Positions 43,791 through 52,083 of a DNA stretch of 64,000 bases are shown here, one piece after another; the first letter of the stretch is position 1, and every line of letters begins with the position of its first letter. A program made the position numbers and the translations under genes. The notes beneath the pieces are model-generated. The model was not told where the DNA came from and ran no database searches. It saw nothing but the letters and a program-made list of their open reading frames with translations. Source of the DNA: Candidatus Thorarchaeota archaeon (GTDB lineage Archaea; Asgardarchaeota; Thorarchaeia; Thorarchaeales; Thorarchaeaceae); the NCBI GenBank assembly GCA_011365025.1, contig RDOF01000003.1:62001-126000 (forward strand), read 5' to 3'.

Positions 43791-45131
43791 TTGCAGGCAG
43801 CGTTTGAACCAACCACACTGCTTCTCATTGGTACAGCACTTTTTCTTGCAGCTGTTGGTGCTGCCATAATGAAGAGATTCGGCGTTCCGCAGATTCTTGG
43901 TTTCATGCTTGCGGGTCTCTTCCTAGGTTCATCAGGCCTCCTAGACGATGCTGCTAGAATGGCTCTGTATCCACTTGTGGACCTCGCACTGGGGCTAATT
44001 GGCTATAATATCGGATTGGAATTAAGGAAGGAGGTCTTTAGGGGTCAGACTAGGCGCATGTCCGTCATTCTCTTAGCAGAATCAATACTTACCTTCGTAG
44101 TCGTCACATTCTTGGCTTATCTAGTATTGAATCAATTACACATTGCGATTGTCTTTGGTGCTTTGGCCAGTGCAACAGATCCCGCATCTACGGTGATGGT
44201 TATTTGGGAACGGAAATGCAAGGGCAATTTAACGGACACCTTAATGTTCGTCCTTGCAATGGATGATGTAATCGCCATATTGCTGGCTAACTTCTCCATT
44301 TCCATTGCTGTCTTCTACTACTCAGCGCCTGGAGTTTTTACTCTCATTGACGCGCTCCTCCTGCCCCTCTATGAGATTGCTGCTTCCTCTATTGCAGGTG
44401 CGATAATTGGATTTGCCATGGTCTACTTCATCAACCGAGAAAGCGACCGACGGCAGCTGCTTGAGTTGGAGCTAGGAGTAATAATCCTCCTAGTTGGAAT
44501 GATGTCTTTCCTGCATCTGAGTTCAATTCTAGCATGCATGGTATTTGGCTTCGTTGTTGGCAACTATGTGAAACCGGAAAAGGACCCGGTGAGTCACACT
44601 CTAAATGTTGTAATGTCTCCAATCGTCATGATTTTCTTCGTCATAGTTGGAGCGTCAATTGACATCTCAGTTGTCATGGAGATAACTGTCCTTCTTCTGG
44701 CCGGGCTCTATGTAATAGGTCGCACATTTTCAAAATACTTTGGAGCATTTGCAGGTGCCAGAGTAACTGATACGCCTCCTCTGACAAGGAAGTATCTTGG
44801 ATTATGTCTAATGTCCCAAGCAGGTGTGGCTGTGGGCCTGTCACTTGTTGTGGAACAGAGTCTTATTGGTATTGGAACATCAGAAGCCATCTATTTCGGG
44901 ACTCTAATCCTCAATGTGCTAATACTGACTACAATGATTCTCCAGGTGTTTGGACCAATTACCGCTGATGTAGGGCTCAGGCGCGCAAGAGAATTTCCGC
45001 CTGATACATACGATTCTCACCATGAAGCTCTCTTTGTGACTGAACTGCGGGGCGTGCGTGACGATGACAGTAACGTAAACGAATTCTCAAAGTGCCCTCC
45101 CGACGCAAAAGGTGAGGACGAATTAGAATGA
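43791..45131 (+). CDS. Cation/proton antiporter, CPA family (Kef/NhaP-like)
   Basis: 446 residues from a TTG start with CTGGAG upstream; 12-13 membrane helices. The ion-binding segments are ALASATDPASTVMVIW (helix 4 unwound region) and AMDDVIAILLANF (paired acidic residues of helix 5), both family landmarks. FLSQ-like LCLMSQAGVAVGLSLV follows in helix 11. No TrkA domain is attached; a C-terminal tail of about 55 polar residues (from ADVGLRRAREFP) may be regulatory. Exchanges Na+ or K+ for protons across the membrane. Confidence 0.88.
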   Translation: MQAAFEPTTLLLIGTALFLAAVGAAIMKRFGVPQILGFMLAGLFLGSSGLLDDAARMALYPLVDLALGLIGYNIGLELRKEVFRGQTRRMSVILLAESILTFVVVTFLAYLVLNQLHIAIVFGALASATDPASTVMVIWERKCKGNLTDTLMFVLAMDDVIAILLANFSISIAVFYYSAPGVFTLIDALLLPLYEIAASSIAGAIIGFAMVYFINRESDRRQLLELELGVIILLVGMMSFLHLSSILACMVFGFVVGNYVKPEKDPVSHTLNVVMSPIVMIFFVIVGASIDISVVMEITVLLLAGLYVIGRTFSKYFGAFAGARVTDTPPLTRKYLGLCLMSQAGVAVGLSLVVEQSLIGIGTSEAIYFGTLILNVLILTTMILQVFGPITADVGLRRAREFPPDTYDSHHEALFVTELRGVRDDDSNVNEFSKCPPDAKGEDELE

Positions 45132-45164
45132 TGCTTATCAAGCGAAATACACAAACTGCCTTCT

Positions 45165-45458
45165 ATGACCGCTGATACATGCATTCGAAGCGAACCTTGG
45201 AATATTCTCCGTCGAGTTCGTAGTCAAAAGGGCCGCTGTGCAGAAGGATATGAGGAAGGAGATGAGATACTATTTACTTCTAATGAAATCAAAGGCCGAA
45301 TTTGTATCAGTGCATTATACTCCATAATCCCGAAAGTGTATGCCATGATGTACAATTCGCGATTCCCTTGGTTGAAGAATCAATGCATTGCTACTCATGC
45401 ATGTCCCGATGCATCCAACCCCGTGGTATTCGAACTGAGAGAGTGGAGCCGTAGCTGA
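45165..45458 (+). CDS. TIGR04076 family protein
   Basis: 97 residues. VRSQKGRCAEGYEEGDEI, CISALYSIIPKVYAM, SRFPWLKNQCIATHACPD and NPVVFELREW follow the pattern I know from TIGR04076 proteins (K-G-x-C-x-x-G-x-x-x-G-D-E ... ALY-x-x-x-P ... CPD-x-x-N-P-V-V-F-E). Those are small proteins of unknown function often near anaerobic enzymes. Conserved Cys residues may bind metal. It begins 33 bases after the antiporter gene; no SD is visible. Confidence 0.78.
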   Translation: MTADTCIRSEPWNILRRVRSQKGRCAEGYEEGDEILFTSNEIKGRICISALYSIIPKVYAMMYNSRFPWLKNQCIATHACPDASNPVVFELREWSRS

Positions 45459-45462
45459 TTGA

Positions 45463-45825
45463 CTAGAGCTCCTCTGGAGGAGCATCATCATAGTTGCCTA
45501 GAGCCTCATCCCTATATGATGGAAAAGCCTCTTTCATATCCTCTAGGACGGCATCATTTTCTGGGCGATTGGTCATAATTGGTGCAATTCTTCCATACCA
45601 TCCGCAGTCAAGGCAGTAGTAGGCCGGCTGAAAACTACCAAGAAAGCCAAGATCGTGATAAGATGTCAGGTCAACTACCCTATGGCTTTTGCAAACAGGA
45701 CACACAACGATATCAGTATCAATCCCTCTTTTCTTGAACTCATCGAGTGCCTCTTTCACAACCCTCAGTCTTCTGAGCTCTGCAAGTTCCTTCCTGGTGA
45801 GTTGTCCTGTTGCCCATTGCGCCAT
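45463..45825 (-). CDS. Zinc-ribbon protein
   Basis: 120 residues. An N-terminal helix with basic heptads (RKELAELRRLRVVKEALDEF) is followed by a zinc ribbon, CPVCKSHRVVDL ... YYCLDCGWYGR, and an acidic C-terminus (PENDAVLEDMKEAFPSYRD). It probably acts as a small nucleic-acid- or protein-binding adaptor. A GAGGTAA SD precedes the ATG. It converges with the TIGR04076 gene, with only four bases between them. Confidence 0.78.
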   Translation of the reverse strand: MAQWATGQLTRKELAELRRLRVVKEALDEFKKRGIDTDIVVCPVCKSHRVVDLTSYHDLGFLGSFQPAYYCLDCGWYGRIAPIMTNRPENDAVLEDMKEAFPSYRDEALGNYDDAPPEEL

Positions 45826-46199
45826 AGCGGTTACCTCTTCTCTCTGGCAATAACCTCACAATATACCTCTTTTGATATCGATTTAGTTGTACTATGACCA
45901 AAATGCTGCATATGCAACTACTCCAAAGCCAAAATGCATTTATCCACAGTGTCAAGATGAGTATCATTACAGGTCTGGTGCGCTTAAGCAGCTGCAAAGG
46001 CATATCTCTTCGCACGAGAAACATCAGTGAAACCGGAATACTCAAGGCCGCAGTGATAATCCTAGTCGTATCATGAACAATCTGATGGAGCCTCAGAATA
46101 GGGGCGTTGAAGTATCCTCCACTGGCGAGGGATACTACTAGTGGAATCGAAAGTTCTTATTTGCGAATAGATAAATCAAAGCAATCTATGGTGGTGGTC
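45826..46199. other. Intergenic stretch of about 370 bases with overlapping inverted repeats
   Basis: No gene with protein-like composition is supported on either strand; a minus frame at 45740-46045 and a plus frame at 45894-46076 are weak. It holds TGCATATGCA (45904-45913) and, near the DinB-like gene, a pair of interleaved inverted repeats (46111-46145). Confidence 0.5.
46111..46145 (+). promoter_or_regulatory. Interleaved inverted repeats upstream of the DinB-like gene
   Basis: AGTATCC (46111-46117) pairs with GGATACT (46130-46136), and TCCACT (46118-46123) with AGTGGA (46140-46145). The four arms alternate, so the RNA could form an H-type pseudoknot or two exclusive hairpins, 55 bases before the start codon. 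Confidence 0.4.
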
Positions 46200-46700
46200 A
46201 TGAGAACGAACGTGGCTGACTTCATCGAGGCGATGATGAATCGAACCAAGGCTTGGCGCAAGCGAGCGGTGGAAGACATCGAAAAGACGAAACATGCTGC
46301 CCTCTCTTATCGCCCCAAATCTGGAATGTCATCAGTTGGTTGGCTGCTAGCGCATCAAGGGGCAATATATGATTTCTCACTGAATGTTGTTATACTAGGA
46401 AGCAGTCCCAGAAGACCCGAGCTCTTCAGTCAGTACATACCTGGAACATCTGGTGATTGGACTGGACTGCCAAAGGACGAAATCGAGGAATACTACGAAA
46501 GCGGCGAAAAGGATTTGCATGCCTGGGTGTGTAGTGCCAGTGATGACGACCTCAAAAGAGTAATTACGGGGGAGGGAATCCCTTTGACATTTCATGGAAT
46601 GAAGGTTATCGACTTTATCGCAAACATGTTTGTGCATCTGAACCATCACAATGGTCACCTGAATGCAATACTAATTGAACTAAGGGGAGAATCGGAGTAG
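46200..46700 (+). CDS. DinB-like four-helix metal-binding protein
   Basis: 166 residues from ATG 46200 (GGTGG just upstream); an upstream in-frame ATG at 46107 lies in the inverted-repeat region and is less likely. The protein is mostly helical, with His residues in WLLAHQGAIYDFS and HLNHHNGHLNAIL, the three-His metal site typical of DinB/YfiT proteins. SGDWTGLPKDEIEEYYESG lies between helices as in that group. The family includes thiol-dependent transferases (bacillithiol- or mycothiol-like). Function in this host is unknown. Confidence 0.78.
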   Translation: MRTNVADFIEAMMNRTKAWRKRAVEDIEKTKHAALSYRPKSGMSSVGWLLAHQGAIYDFSLNVVILGSSPRRPELFSQYIPGTSGDWTGLPKDEIEEYYESGEKDLHAWVCSASDDDLKRVITGEGIPLTFHGMKVIDFIANMFVHLNHHNGHLNAILIELRGESE

Positions 46701-46745
46701 TGAGTTTGAAAAGCAGAATTGGCTTGTGAAGGATGAGATGATTGT

Positions 46746-47240
46746 ATGAGCAAAGCCGAACAGCCAAGCAATCGCATTGACATCCTCTTGGTTGCTTCGT
46801 CAATCATCATTCTCATCGCAGCACTCTGGATTTGGATCTCTGCTCTTCCGATAGCCAGAGAGGTAGTTGCCATTGCAACTACCATTGCTCTAATTATTGC
46901 CTTGGTTCTCACAGTTAATGTATCAATCCTAGTCATCCTCAGACTCCAACATCGTGTGTCGAAACTTGAGGATGAATTGGCAACACAAAGCGTAACGGAT
47001 GAATCCACACTGGAACCCTCTGTCATTGTCGTCACGCTCAACAATACAGAAAGGCGCATCATCAATCGGCTTGAGGAAAATGATGGTCAAATGGACCAAG
47101 ACGAGCTGCGAAAAGCAACCGGCATTAGCAAGTCGACGCTCAGTGTCACTCTTCAAACACTGGAAGGGAAGGCGTTGATTGAGCGAACTAGCACTGGACG
47201 AACAAAGACAATCCGCCTGATTAAGAAGGTCAATCGTTAG
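46746..47240 (+). CDS. Membrane-tethered winged-helix regulator
   Basis: 164 residues. Two N-terminal membrane helices (ILLVASSIIILIAALWIWI; VVAIATTIALIIALVLTVN), a short coiled coil (LQHRVSKLEDELAT) and a C-terminal wHTH: ERRIINRLEENDG, MDQDELRKATGISKSTLSVTLQTLE and the wing IERTSTGRTKTIRLI. MarR/HTH_24-type regulators fused to membrane helices are common in archaea and may respond to membrane state. Two palindromes lie just downstream in the promoter of the secreted protein gene and are its likely operators. SD AAGGATGAG. Confidence 0.85.
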   Translation: MSKAEQPSNRIDILLVASSIIILIAALWIWISALPIAREVVAIATTIALIIALVLTVNVSILVILRLQHRVSKLEDELATQSVTDESTLEPSVIVVTLNNTERRIINRLEENDGQMDQDELRKATGISKSTLSVTLQTLEGKALIERTSTGRTKTIRLIKKVNR

Positions 47241-47251
47241 TTATAATCGCT

Positions 47252-47337
47252 TTGGAACGGTTCCAAGATTTATGGGGCCGTTTTAGCGCTTTTGAAACAA
47301 TAATACTGGCTATTGATATCCTATTCTGAACGGTTCA
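47252..47337 (+). promoter_or_regulatory. Two GAACGGTTC palindromes upstream of the secreted protein gene
   Basis: TTGGAACGGTTCCAA (47252-47266, perfect 7+1+7) and TGAACGGTTCA (47327-47337, perfect 5+1+5) share GAACGGTTC, with 60 bases between them. A TATA-like CTATTATAG follows at about 47349. They lie between a membrane-tethered wHTH gene and the gene it probably controls. Confidence 0.65.
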
Positions 47338-47401
47338 CTGAAAACTCCTATTATAGAACGTTGGACCAATATGGACTACCATCAAATTGAGGTATCGCTA
47401 G

Positions 47402-49270
47402 ATGAGTGCCAAGAAACCAAGATTCATTGCCATGGGAATCGTTGTCGCCCTGTTGCTTCTAGCAGTCTTCTCTTCTCCCGCTAATGCTGAAACAACAAAC
47501 ACTGAGGTACCAACCACTACAACTCCTGTCACAGGTCCAAGAGTGGAATTGCCTTTCAATGAGCTGTTACCAGGAATTCATGTAGCATGTGACTGGTGGA
47601 ATGAAACTGGCCAGGACCAGGGCTACTATATCACCCCTGCATATCCTGACATGCCTCCAATCACTCCAAATGATACTACAGTCATCACCTGGACTAATCC
47701 GGCGGAGGAGAGTGGTCCATGGGGCTATCCACTGTTTCAACCATTCTACTATGCAGAAGATATCCACGGAAATCCTTACTGGATTCATGAAACATGCGAG
47801 TATCAATTCTCCTCCAATTGGTCTCTATCGAACTTGCTTGTAATCATCATCCTAGACCCGGATGGCTCCTACATGTCTTGGTTATCACATACTAGCTATC
47901 AAACAGAGCCAGCGGTCGCTGACTACTTTGGGTACTTCACGAGTCCAGACAACTCAGTACTGACCGGAGATGAGGTCTTCATCTATTCCACTTTCTACTT
48001 ATCCCAGTTTGAATCGTACAACTTCTACCGGGCAAACTACACTTGGTATGATGAATCTTTGACCGCAATTGACCCGGATGCAGTGATTCCTATTCTGGCT
48101 GAGGAGTATCAATGGGTTTCATGGATGAACGAGTCCTATGAATTCGAATACGAGGATTCATTCACAGGGTATGGCTTTGATGTTAATGAGATGTTCTTTG
48201 AGGGTGAAACCGTTCAATGGATGGACCACTATTTCGATGGGCTGACTGCTTTCAATGACACAAACCATAATGGTATCATGGACGTGGTCTTCGATCCGGT
48301 GAGCGTTGACTACAACGAAGATGACATTCCAGACTTAGTCTACTATGAATTGAATGAAACGGCATCGGAGATTGTTTACAATTTCTATCCTGATGATGCA
48401 GAAATTGGAACTATTCAGCTCCCACAACTAAACTCCAATGGACAGATTGAATGGAGTGCCGAGGTGACCGGCATCAGTGGCAGGCTCGTGGAGAACTACC
48501 TCAACCCGATTGCACATGTGTACGGTCCTGAGGATGATCCTTTCGTATATGCCGAGCCTGAAAGCATACCGGTGATGGTTGATCGACTTGAAATGGTATA
48601 TAGATTCGAAGTAACAGATGATGCTGCTGTGATGAAGATTGATCAGCACTTTGGCGATTTTACTGAGCCTAGCACTGACGTTATTCATCCTGCACTGGAG
48701 GGGCTCAGTCTTGCTGCTAAATACTCTAGCTATTTCTCCGGATACACACTATATGACAACTACTACGGCGCTACCGTGACAGAGGGATTTGTGATGCCAA
48801 CTGGAGAAACAGGTGTTGATGTGCAACCACAGGTGGTTGAGTCTGCTGAAGTGCTCGATGGCATTCTTGAATTTGGTGAAGCGATGTCGGATAGAAGCAG
48901 AACAAGTGTTGAATTCGGTGGTCTCTACATCTGGGGAAAGGATAATCAGAATTATGAGGTTGGCACCGCCATAATACCCAACTATTATTACGTCCTGCCC
49001 GTCGAGATGGGCGCCCCTTCAGCGGAATTGGTATACGATACGGGTGCCCTCATATCGTCATCCTTCTACTATGCCTCCTGCTATGCGAAATGGGACGGCT
49101 ATGCCATAACTCATGATCCCATCTTTACAGTATTTCCGCTTTATGCACCGGGTTCAATTAGCTGGTTGATAACAGCATTGACAAATTACTCCGTGTTGAT
49201 TGGTGCTGTTGGCATTGTTGCAATAGCAGCTGTGTGCGTTCGAGTCAATGCTGAAAGAAAGCGCGTCTAG
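47402..49270 (+). CDS. Large secreted, C-terminally anchored protein of unknown function
   Basis: 622 residues: a signal peptide (GIVVALLLLAVFSSPANAE), a Thr-rich start, then a long Tyr/Trp/Phe-rich extracellular region. At about 275-310 there are calcium-loop-like stretches (NDTNHNGIMDVVFD and DYNEDDIPDLVYY, like D-x-N-x-N/D-G-x-x-D). The C-terminus has a membrane helix (VLIGAVGIVAIAAVCVRV) and a basic end. I recognise no family. Strong GAGGT SD; the palindromic promoter suggests control by the preceding membrane-tethered regulator. A hairpin terminator follows. Confidence 0.78.
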   Translation: MSAKKPRFIAMGIVVALLLLAVFSSPANAETTNTEVPTTTTPVTGPRVELPFNELLPGIHVACDWWNETGQDQGYYITPAYPDMPPITPNDTTVITWTNPAEESGPWGYPLFQPFYYAEDIHGNPYWIHETCEYQFSSNWSLSNLLVIIILDPDGSYMSWLSHTSYQTEPAVADYFGYFTSPDNSVLTGDEVFIYSTFYLSQFESYNFYRANYTWYDESLTAIDPDAVIPILAEEYQWVSWMNESYEFEYEDSFTGYGFDVNEMFFEGETVQWMDHYFDGLTAFNDTNHNGIMDVVFDPVSVDYNEDDIPDLVYYELNETASEIVYNFYPDDAEIGTIQLPQLNSNGQIEWSAEVTGISGRLVENYLNPIAHVYGPEDDPFVYAEPESIPVMVDRLEMVYRFEVTDDAAVMKIDQHFGDFTEPSTDVIHPALEGLSLAAKYSSYFSGYTLYDNYYGATVTEGFVMPTGETGVDVQPQVVESAEVLDGILEFGEAMSDRSRTSVEFGGLYIWGKDNQNYEVGTAIIPNYYYVLPVEMGAPSAELVYDTGALISSSFYYASCYAKWDGYAITHDPIFTVFPLYAPGSISWLITALTNYSVLIGAVGIVAIAAVCVRVNAERKRV

Positions 49271-49289
49271 GAGCGGTTCAGGCCGCTCC
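49270..49289. terminator. Hairpin between convergent genes
   Basis: GGAGCGG (49270-49276), loop TTCAGG, CCGCTCC (49283-49289), then a pyrimidine-rich stretch ending CTTTTTC. Perfect 7-base stem directly after the stop of the secreted protein gene. Confidence 0.7.
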
Positions 49290-49301
49290 TCCTACACTTT
49301 T

Positions 49302-50060
49302 TCAATAAAGGTCCATAAGAATCGATTCGATAGTCTGTTTTGCAGTGACAATAGCCTCCTTATCTTTGTGAGAAACCTCAATAGTAATTGGTCCTTTGTA
49401 TCCTGCATCGTGAAGGCGTCCAAGTACCATCGGGAAATCAATACTTCCTTCCCCAGGTAACAGATACTTCCGGCTTCCAGTTTTGTCCACAAGACTGCCA
49501 TCACTATCACGACAATGAACATTCAACAACCTTGGGCCAAAGGTCTCGATGAGGTTCTGCAAATCAGATGAATTGACATGAGTGTACTCAAGGTCCAAGG
49601 TGATCCCAATAGCCCGGTCTTCAAAAAACCTTAGATGGTTCTTCAAGTAGTCATCGATGCCATCAACATAAGGAACATTCTCAAGCGTTAGAACGCACCC
49701 AGTGTCTTCTGACAACTCCAGCAAGGCTAACATCTTCTCTCGCCAAGACTCGCTTTCGTGTATAGTCTTCTTTGGTGGATGCAAGACTGCCACCTTGATG
49801 CCAAGTCTTTCTATGAACGGGAATACGACACTGGTGACACGTGCAAAGTCTTCATGATCATAGGTAACAAGGAACTTGGGAAGATGTATTGAGAATACTA
49901 CCGAATCCACCACCCACGGAGCCCTGTCGTTCATGAACATCTCAATATGACTATATCCAGCATTTCGCACTCTAACAAGGGTTTCAATCTGATCCACCAA
50001 GAATCTCTCATCCTTTGATGTTGATCTAAGCCCTCCCAGTGTAGAGCACGATAGAAACAT
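49302..50060 (-). CDS. Sugar phosphate isomerase/epimerase-like TIM-barrel protein
   Basis: 252 residues of the xylose-isomerase-like/AP-endonuclease-2 fold (PF01261). Barrel strands and metal-site residues are visible: HIEMFMNDRAP, VAVLHPPKK, LTLENVPY (Glu ligand), ITLDLEYTH (Asp and His region), LNVHCRDSDG and ITIEVSHKD (late Glu). The spacing fits a divalent-metal sugar isomerase or epimerase rather than a DNA repair enzyme. Substrate unknown. Converges with the secreted protein gene. Confidence 0.86.
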   Translation of the reverse strand: MFLSCSTLGGLRSTSKDERFLVDQIETLVRVRNAGYSHIEMFMNDRAPWVVDSVVFSIHLPKFLVTYDHEDFARVTSVVFPFIERLGIKVAVLHPPKKTIHESESWREKMLALLELSEDTGCVLTLENVPYVDGIDDYLKNHLRFFEDRAIGITLDLEYTHVNSSDLQNLIETFGPRLLNVHCRDSDGSLVDKTGSRKYLLPGEGSIDFPMVLGRLHDAGYKGPITIEVSHKDKEAIVTAKQTIESILMDLY

Positions 50061-50192
50061 ACCTTACCTAGGAATCGTTTCTTCTTAATGCAGCTTGTTC
50101 GTGCATTCACTGTAAATGCTCATTTCACAAGAAGACCTGATTCGCTGCTTCTACTCAAAGTGGCCAGTTTCAACCCCTCTTTTGCAACAAGT

Positions 50193-50879
50193 TCAACTGG
50201 GACCAATTCGTATTCGTTCCTGATTGTAGTCCAGGAATCCAACAAGGAATTCATTTGAACGGGCGAGGCCAAAACCACCCAAATAGGTCACAAAGTTGTC
50301 TTCAGTCGTATCAACTTCTAGGAATACCTTTCGTGCGGCCATGACGACCAAGTCGTGTGTGATGTGAATATGCAAACTCTGTTCGGGGGCACTCATCATT
50401 CTACCAATAGTTCTATCCACTAGTCTTCGAGCGAAATCTCCAATTGGTTCAATAATCTCGATGGGTATCCGGTCTCTTGCCCACGAATCAAAGAAGGTCA
50501 CAAATCCCATCTCATTCGCCATTGCCACGTACTTTGGTGCATCCCATCCTGGCCCCAGAAGCGTTCGATTCGGGCCCCTAAGATGAATGAGTCCTTCCTT
50601 TTCCATAACTCCCCGGACAATGGCCTCTGCTGTTTGTTGGGCCCTTATATGATGGCTATGCCATACTGATATTATTTTGTTGCAATCTAGCCTTCTGCCA
50701 AACTCCTCAGCCATTTGGATGCCTAGAGGAGTGAGGGGCTCAGTGAGTATCTTTTCGACTTCCTTAGGCTCCAGTCGTTGCGAGTGTCTGATTAGAAGTA
50801 GCGCAGGACCTTTTTCCAAGTCATTTGCCCATTTTAGCAGGTTTCTTGCGTTCGCTAACCAGTCCTCAGACTCCCACAT
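50193..50879 (-). CDS. Histidine phosphatase superfamily (phosphoglycerate-mutase-like) protein
   Basis: About 228 residues from ATG 50879; a TTG at 50912 gives 11 more. The catalytic RHSQR loop (LLLIRHSQRLEP) replaces the common RHG. VWHSHHIRAQQTAEAI carries the second Arg, and the second His is in IHITHDLVVMAAR. A His phosphatase that forms a phospho-His is supported. The target could be a sugar phosphate, nucleotide or protein. Single gene. Confidence 0.84.
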   Translation of the reverse strand: MWESEDWLANARNLLKWANDLEKGPALLLIRHSQRLEPKEVEKILTEPLTPLGIQMAEEFGRRLDCNKIISVWHSHHIRAQQTAEAIVRGVMEKEGLIHLRGPNRTLLGPGWDAPKYVAMANEMGFVTFFDSWARDRIPIEIIEPIGDFARRLVDRTIGRMMSAPEQSLHIHITHDLVVMAARKVFLEVDTTEDNFVTYLGGFGLARSNEFLVGFLDYNQERIRIGPS

Positions 50880-51009
50880 TATCTTTGCATCCCGGCAGGC
50901 TATCTTTACCAAAGCACACCGTGGTAATTAGCAATTCCGGTAAACTCGATAATGTTTCCACAAAGATAATTAGCTCTAGCCAAGCCTGGGCTCTACTGGA
51001 GATTTGAAT

Positions 51010-52029
51010 ATGTCACGACTCGCCGCCGCCTCAGTAGCCTTGATGCTGATTCTATTTGCACCTCTATTCGCCAGTCCCCTTGAACGGGTGCAAGGCCGCA
51101 ATAATGAAGTCCTTCCTGCGGTCTGGCCTGGCGGCTTAATCATCGATCATACATGCATTGATTTGAATTCGATCCCGGATCAGTGGATTGATGCAGCAAA
51201 GGCCAATGTCAAGGTCCATTATGCACATACCAGCCACGGTGAGCAAATCACGGAAGGGCTGGACCGACTTGAAGCTGCAGATGCGAAATACGGCCAAGCG
51301 CAAGAATACCTGTCATTGCCTTCAGAATTAGGCGCTCTATGTATCTTTGACGGGAATGGTGAGGACACGTACATCACTCCTGACTTGTACTGGGAAACCC
51401 CCTCGGGTTTGGCGTCTACACAAGCAACAATTGATGCCAACCCCGAATTCACCGTGTCTTTGTGGTCTTGGTGCACTCAATTGAACTACTATGATTCTGA
51501 ACAGGTGCAGGACTACTTGGATGCAATATCTGGCCTTGAAGCAGCCAATCCTGACATCACATTTGTCTATATGACGTGTAATGCACAGGCAACGGGTGCC
51601 GATGGCTACAATCGCTATCAGAATAACCAGCTAATTCGAGGGTACTGCTTGGACAACGACAAGGTTCTCTTTGATTTTGCAGACTTGGACTCTTGGAGTA
51701 ATGGCGGCCATAGCACCTACGATTATGTGGACGGCTCTGTAACCTATCACGTTCCAGTGGAGCATCCTGATTTCAATGGTGATGAGGCCGGACACACGAC
51801 ATTCACAAGTTGCGAACAAAAGGGAAGAGCATTTTGGTGGATGGCAGCAATGGTGGCTGGCTGGAATGCGCCGACAACTACGACAACGATAACCTCGACT
51901 GGGATGACATCCACAACGACATCTACCACGACAACAGAGAATCCCGACATGAACCTAATTCTATTCTCGATTGGTGGAATTGTGGCACTTGTGGTTGTAG
52001 CTGGGATTCTGAGTCGATGGAGAAAGTAG
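51010..52029 (+). CDS. Secreted SGNH-hydrolase-like protein with Thr stalk and membrane anchor
   Basis: 339 residues from ATG 51010 (GGAG eight bases upstream; a TTG at 51004 is less likely). A signal peptide (LMLILFAPLFASP) is followed by a domain with IIDHTCIDLNSIPDQWI, VHYAHTSHGEQITEGLD, SLWSWCTQLN, FVYMTCNAQATG, NNQLIRGYC and KVLFDFADLDSW. I know this set from uncharacterised bacterial and archaeal secreted proteins; the H-T-S-H-G segment and downstream N-x-x-x-R and D-x-x-D could form an SGNH-like site, unproved. A Thr-rich run and a C-terminal helix (LFSIGGIVALVVVAGIL) anchor it. Confidence 0.8.
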   Translation: MSRLAAASVALMLILFAPLFASPLERVQGRNNEVLPAVWPGGLIIDHTCIDLNSIPDQWIDAAKANVKVHYAHTSHGEQITEGLDRLEAADAKYGQAQEYLSLPSELGALCIFDGNGEDTYITPDLYWETPSGLASTQATIDANPEFTVSLWSWCTQLNYYDSEQVQDYLDAISGLEAANPDITFVYMTCNAQATGADGYNRYQNNQLIRGYCLDNDKVLFDFADLDSWSNGGHSTYDYVDGSVTYHVPVEHPDFNGDEAGHTTFTSCEQKGRAFWWMAAMVAGWNAPTTTTTITSTGMTSTTTSTTTTENPDMNLILFSIGGIVALVVVAGILSRWRK

Positions 52030-52083
52030 TTTCTCAAAAAGTCAATAAGCCTTGTAGATGAGTTAATAACAGGGGAAGAAGAA

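Noticed and set aside
45740..46045. 101-residue open frame with a hydrophobic stretch on the minus strand
   Set aside because: It overlaps the zinc-ribbon gene's start and leader; the second half is basic nonsense-like sequence.
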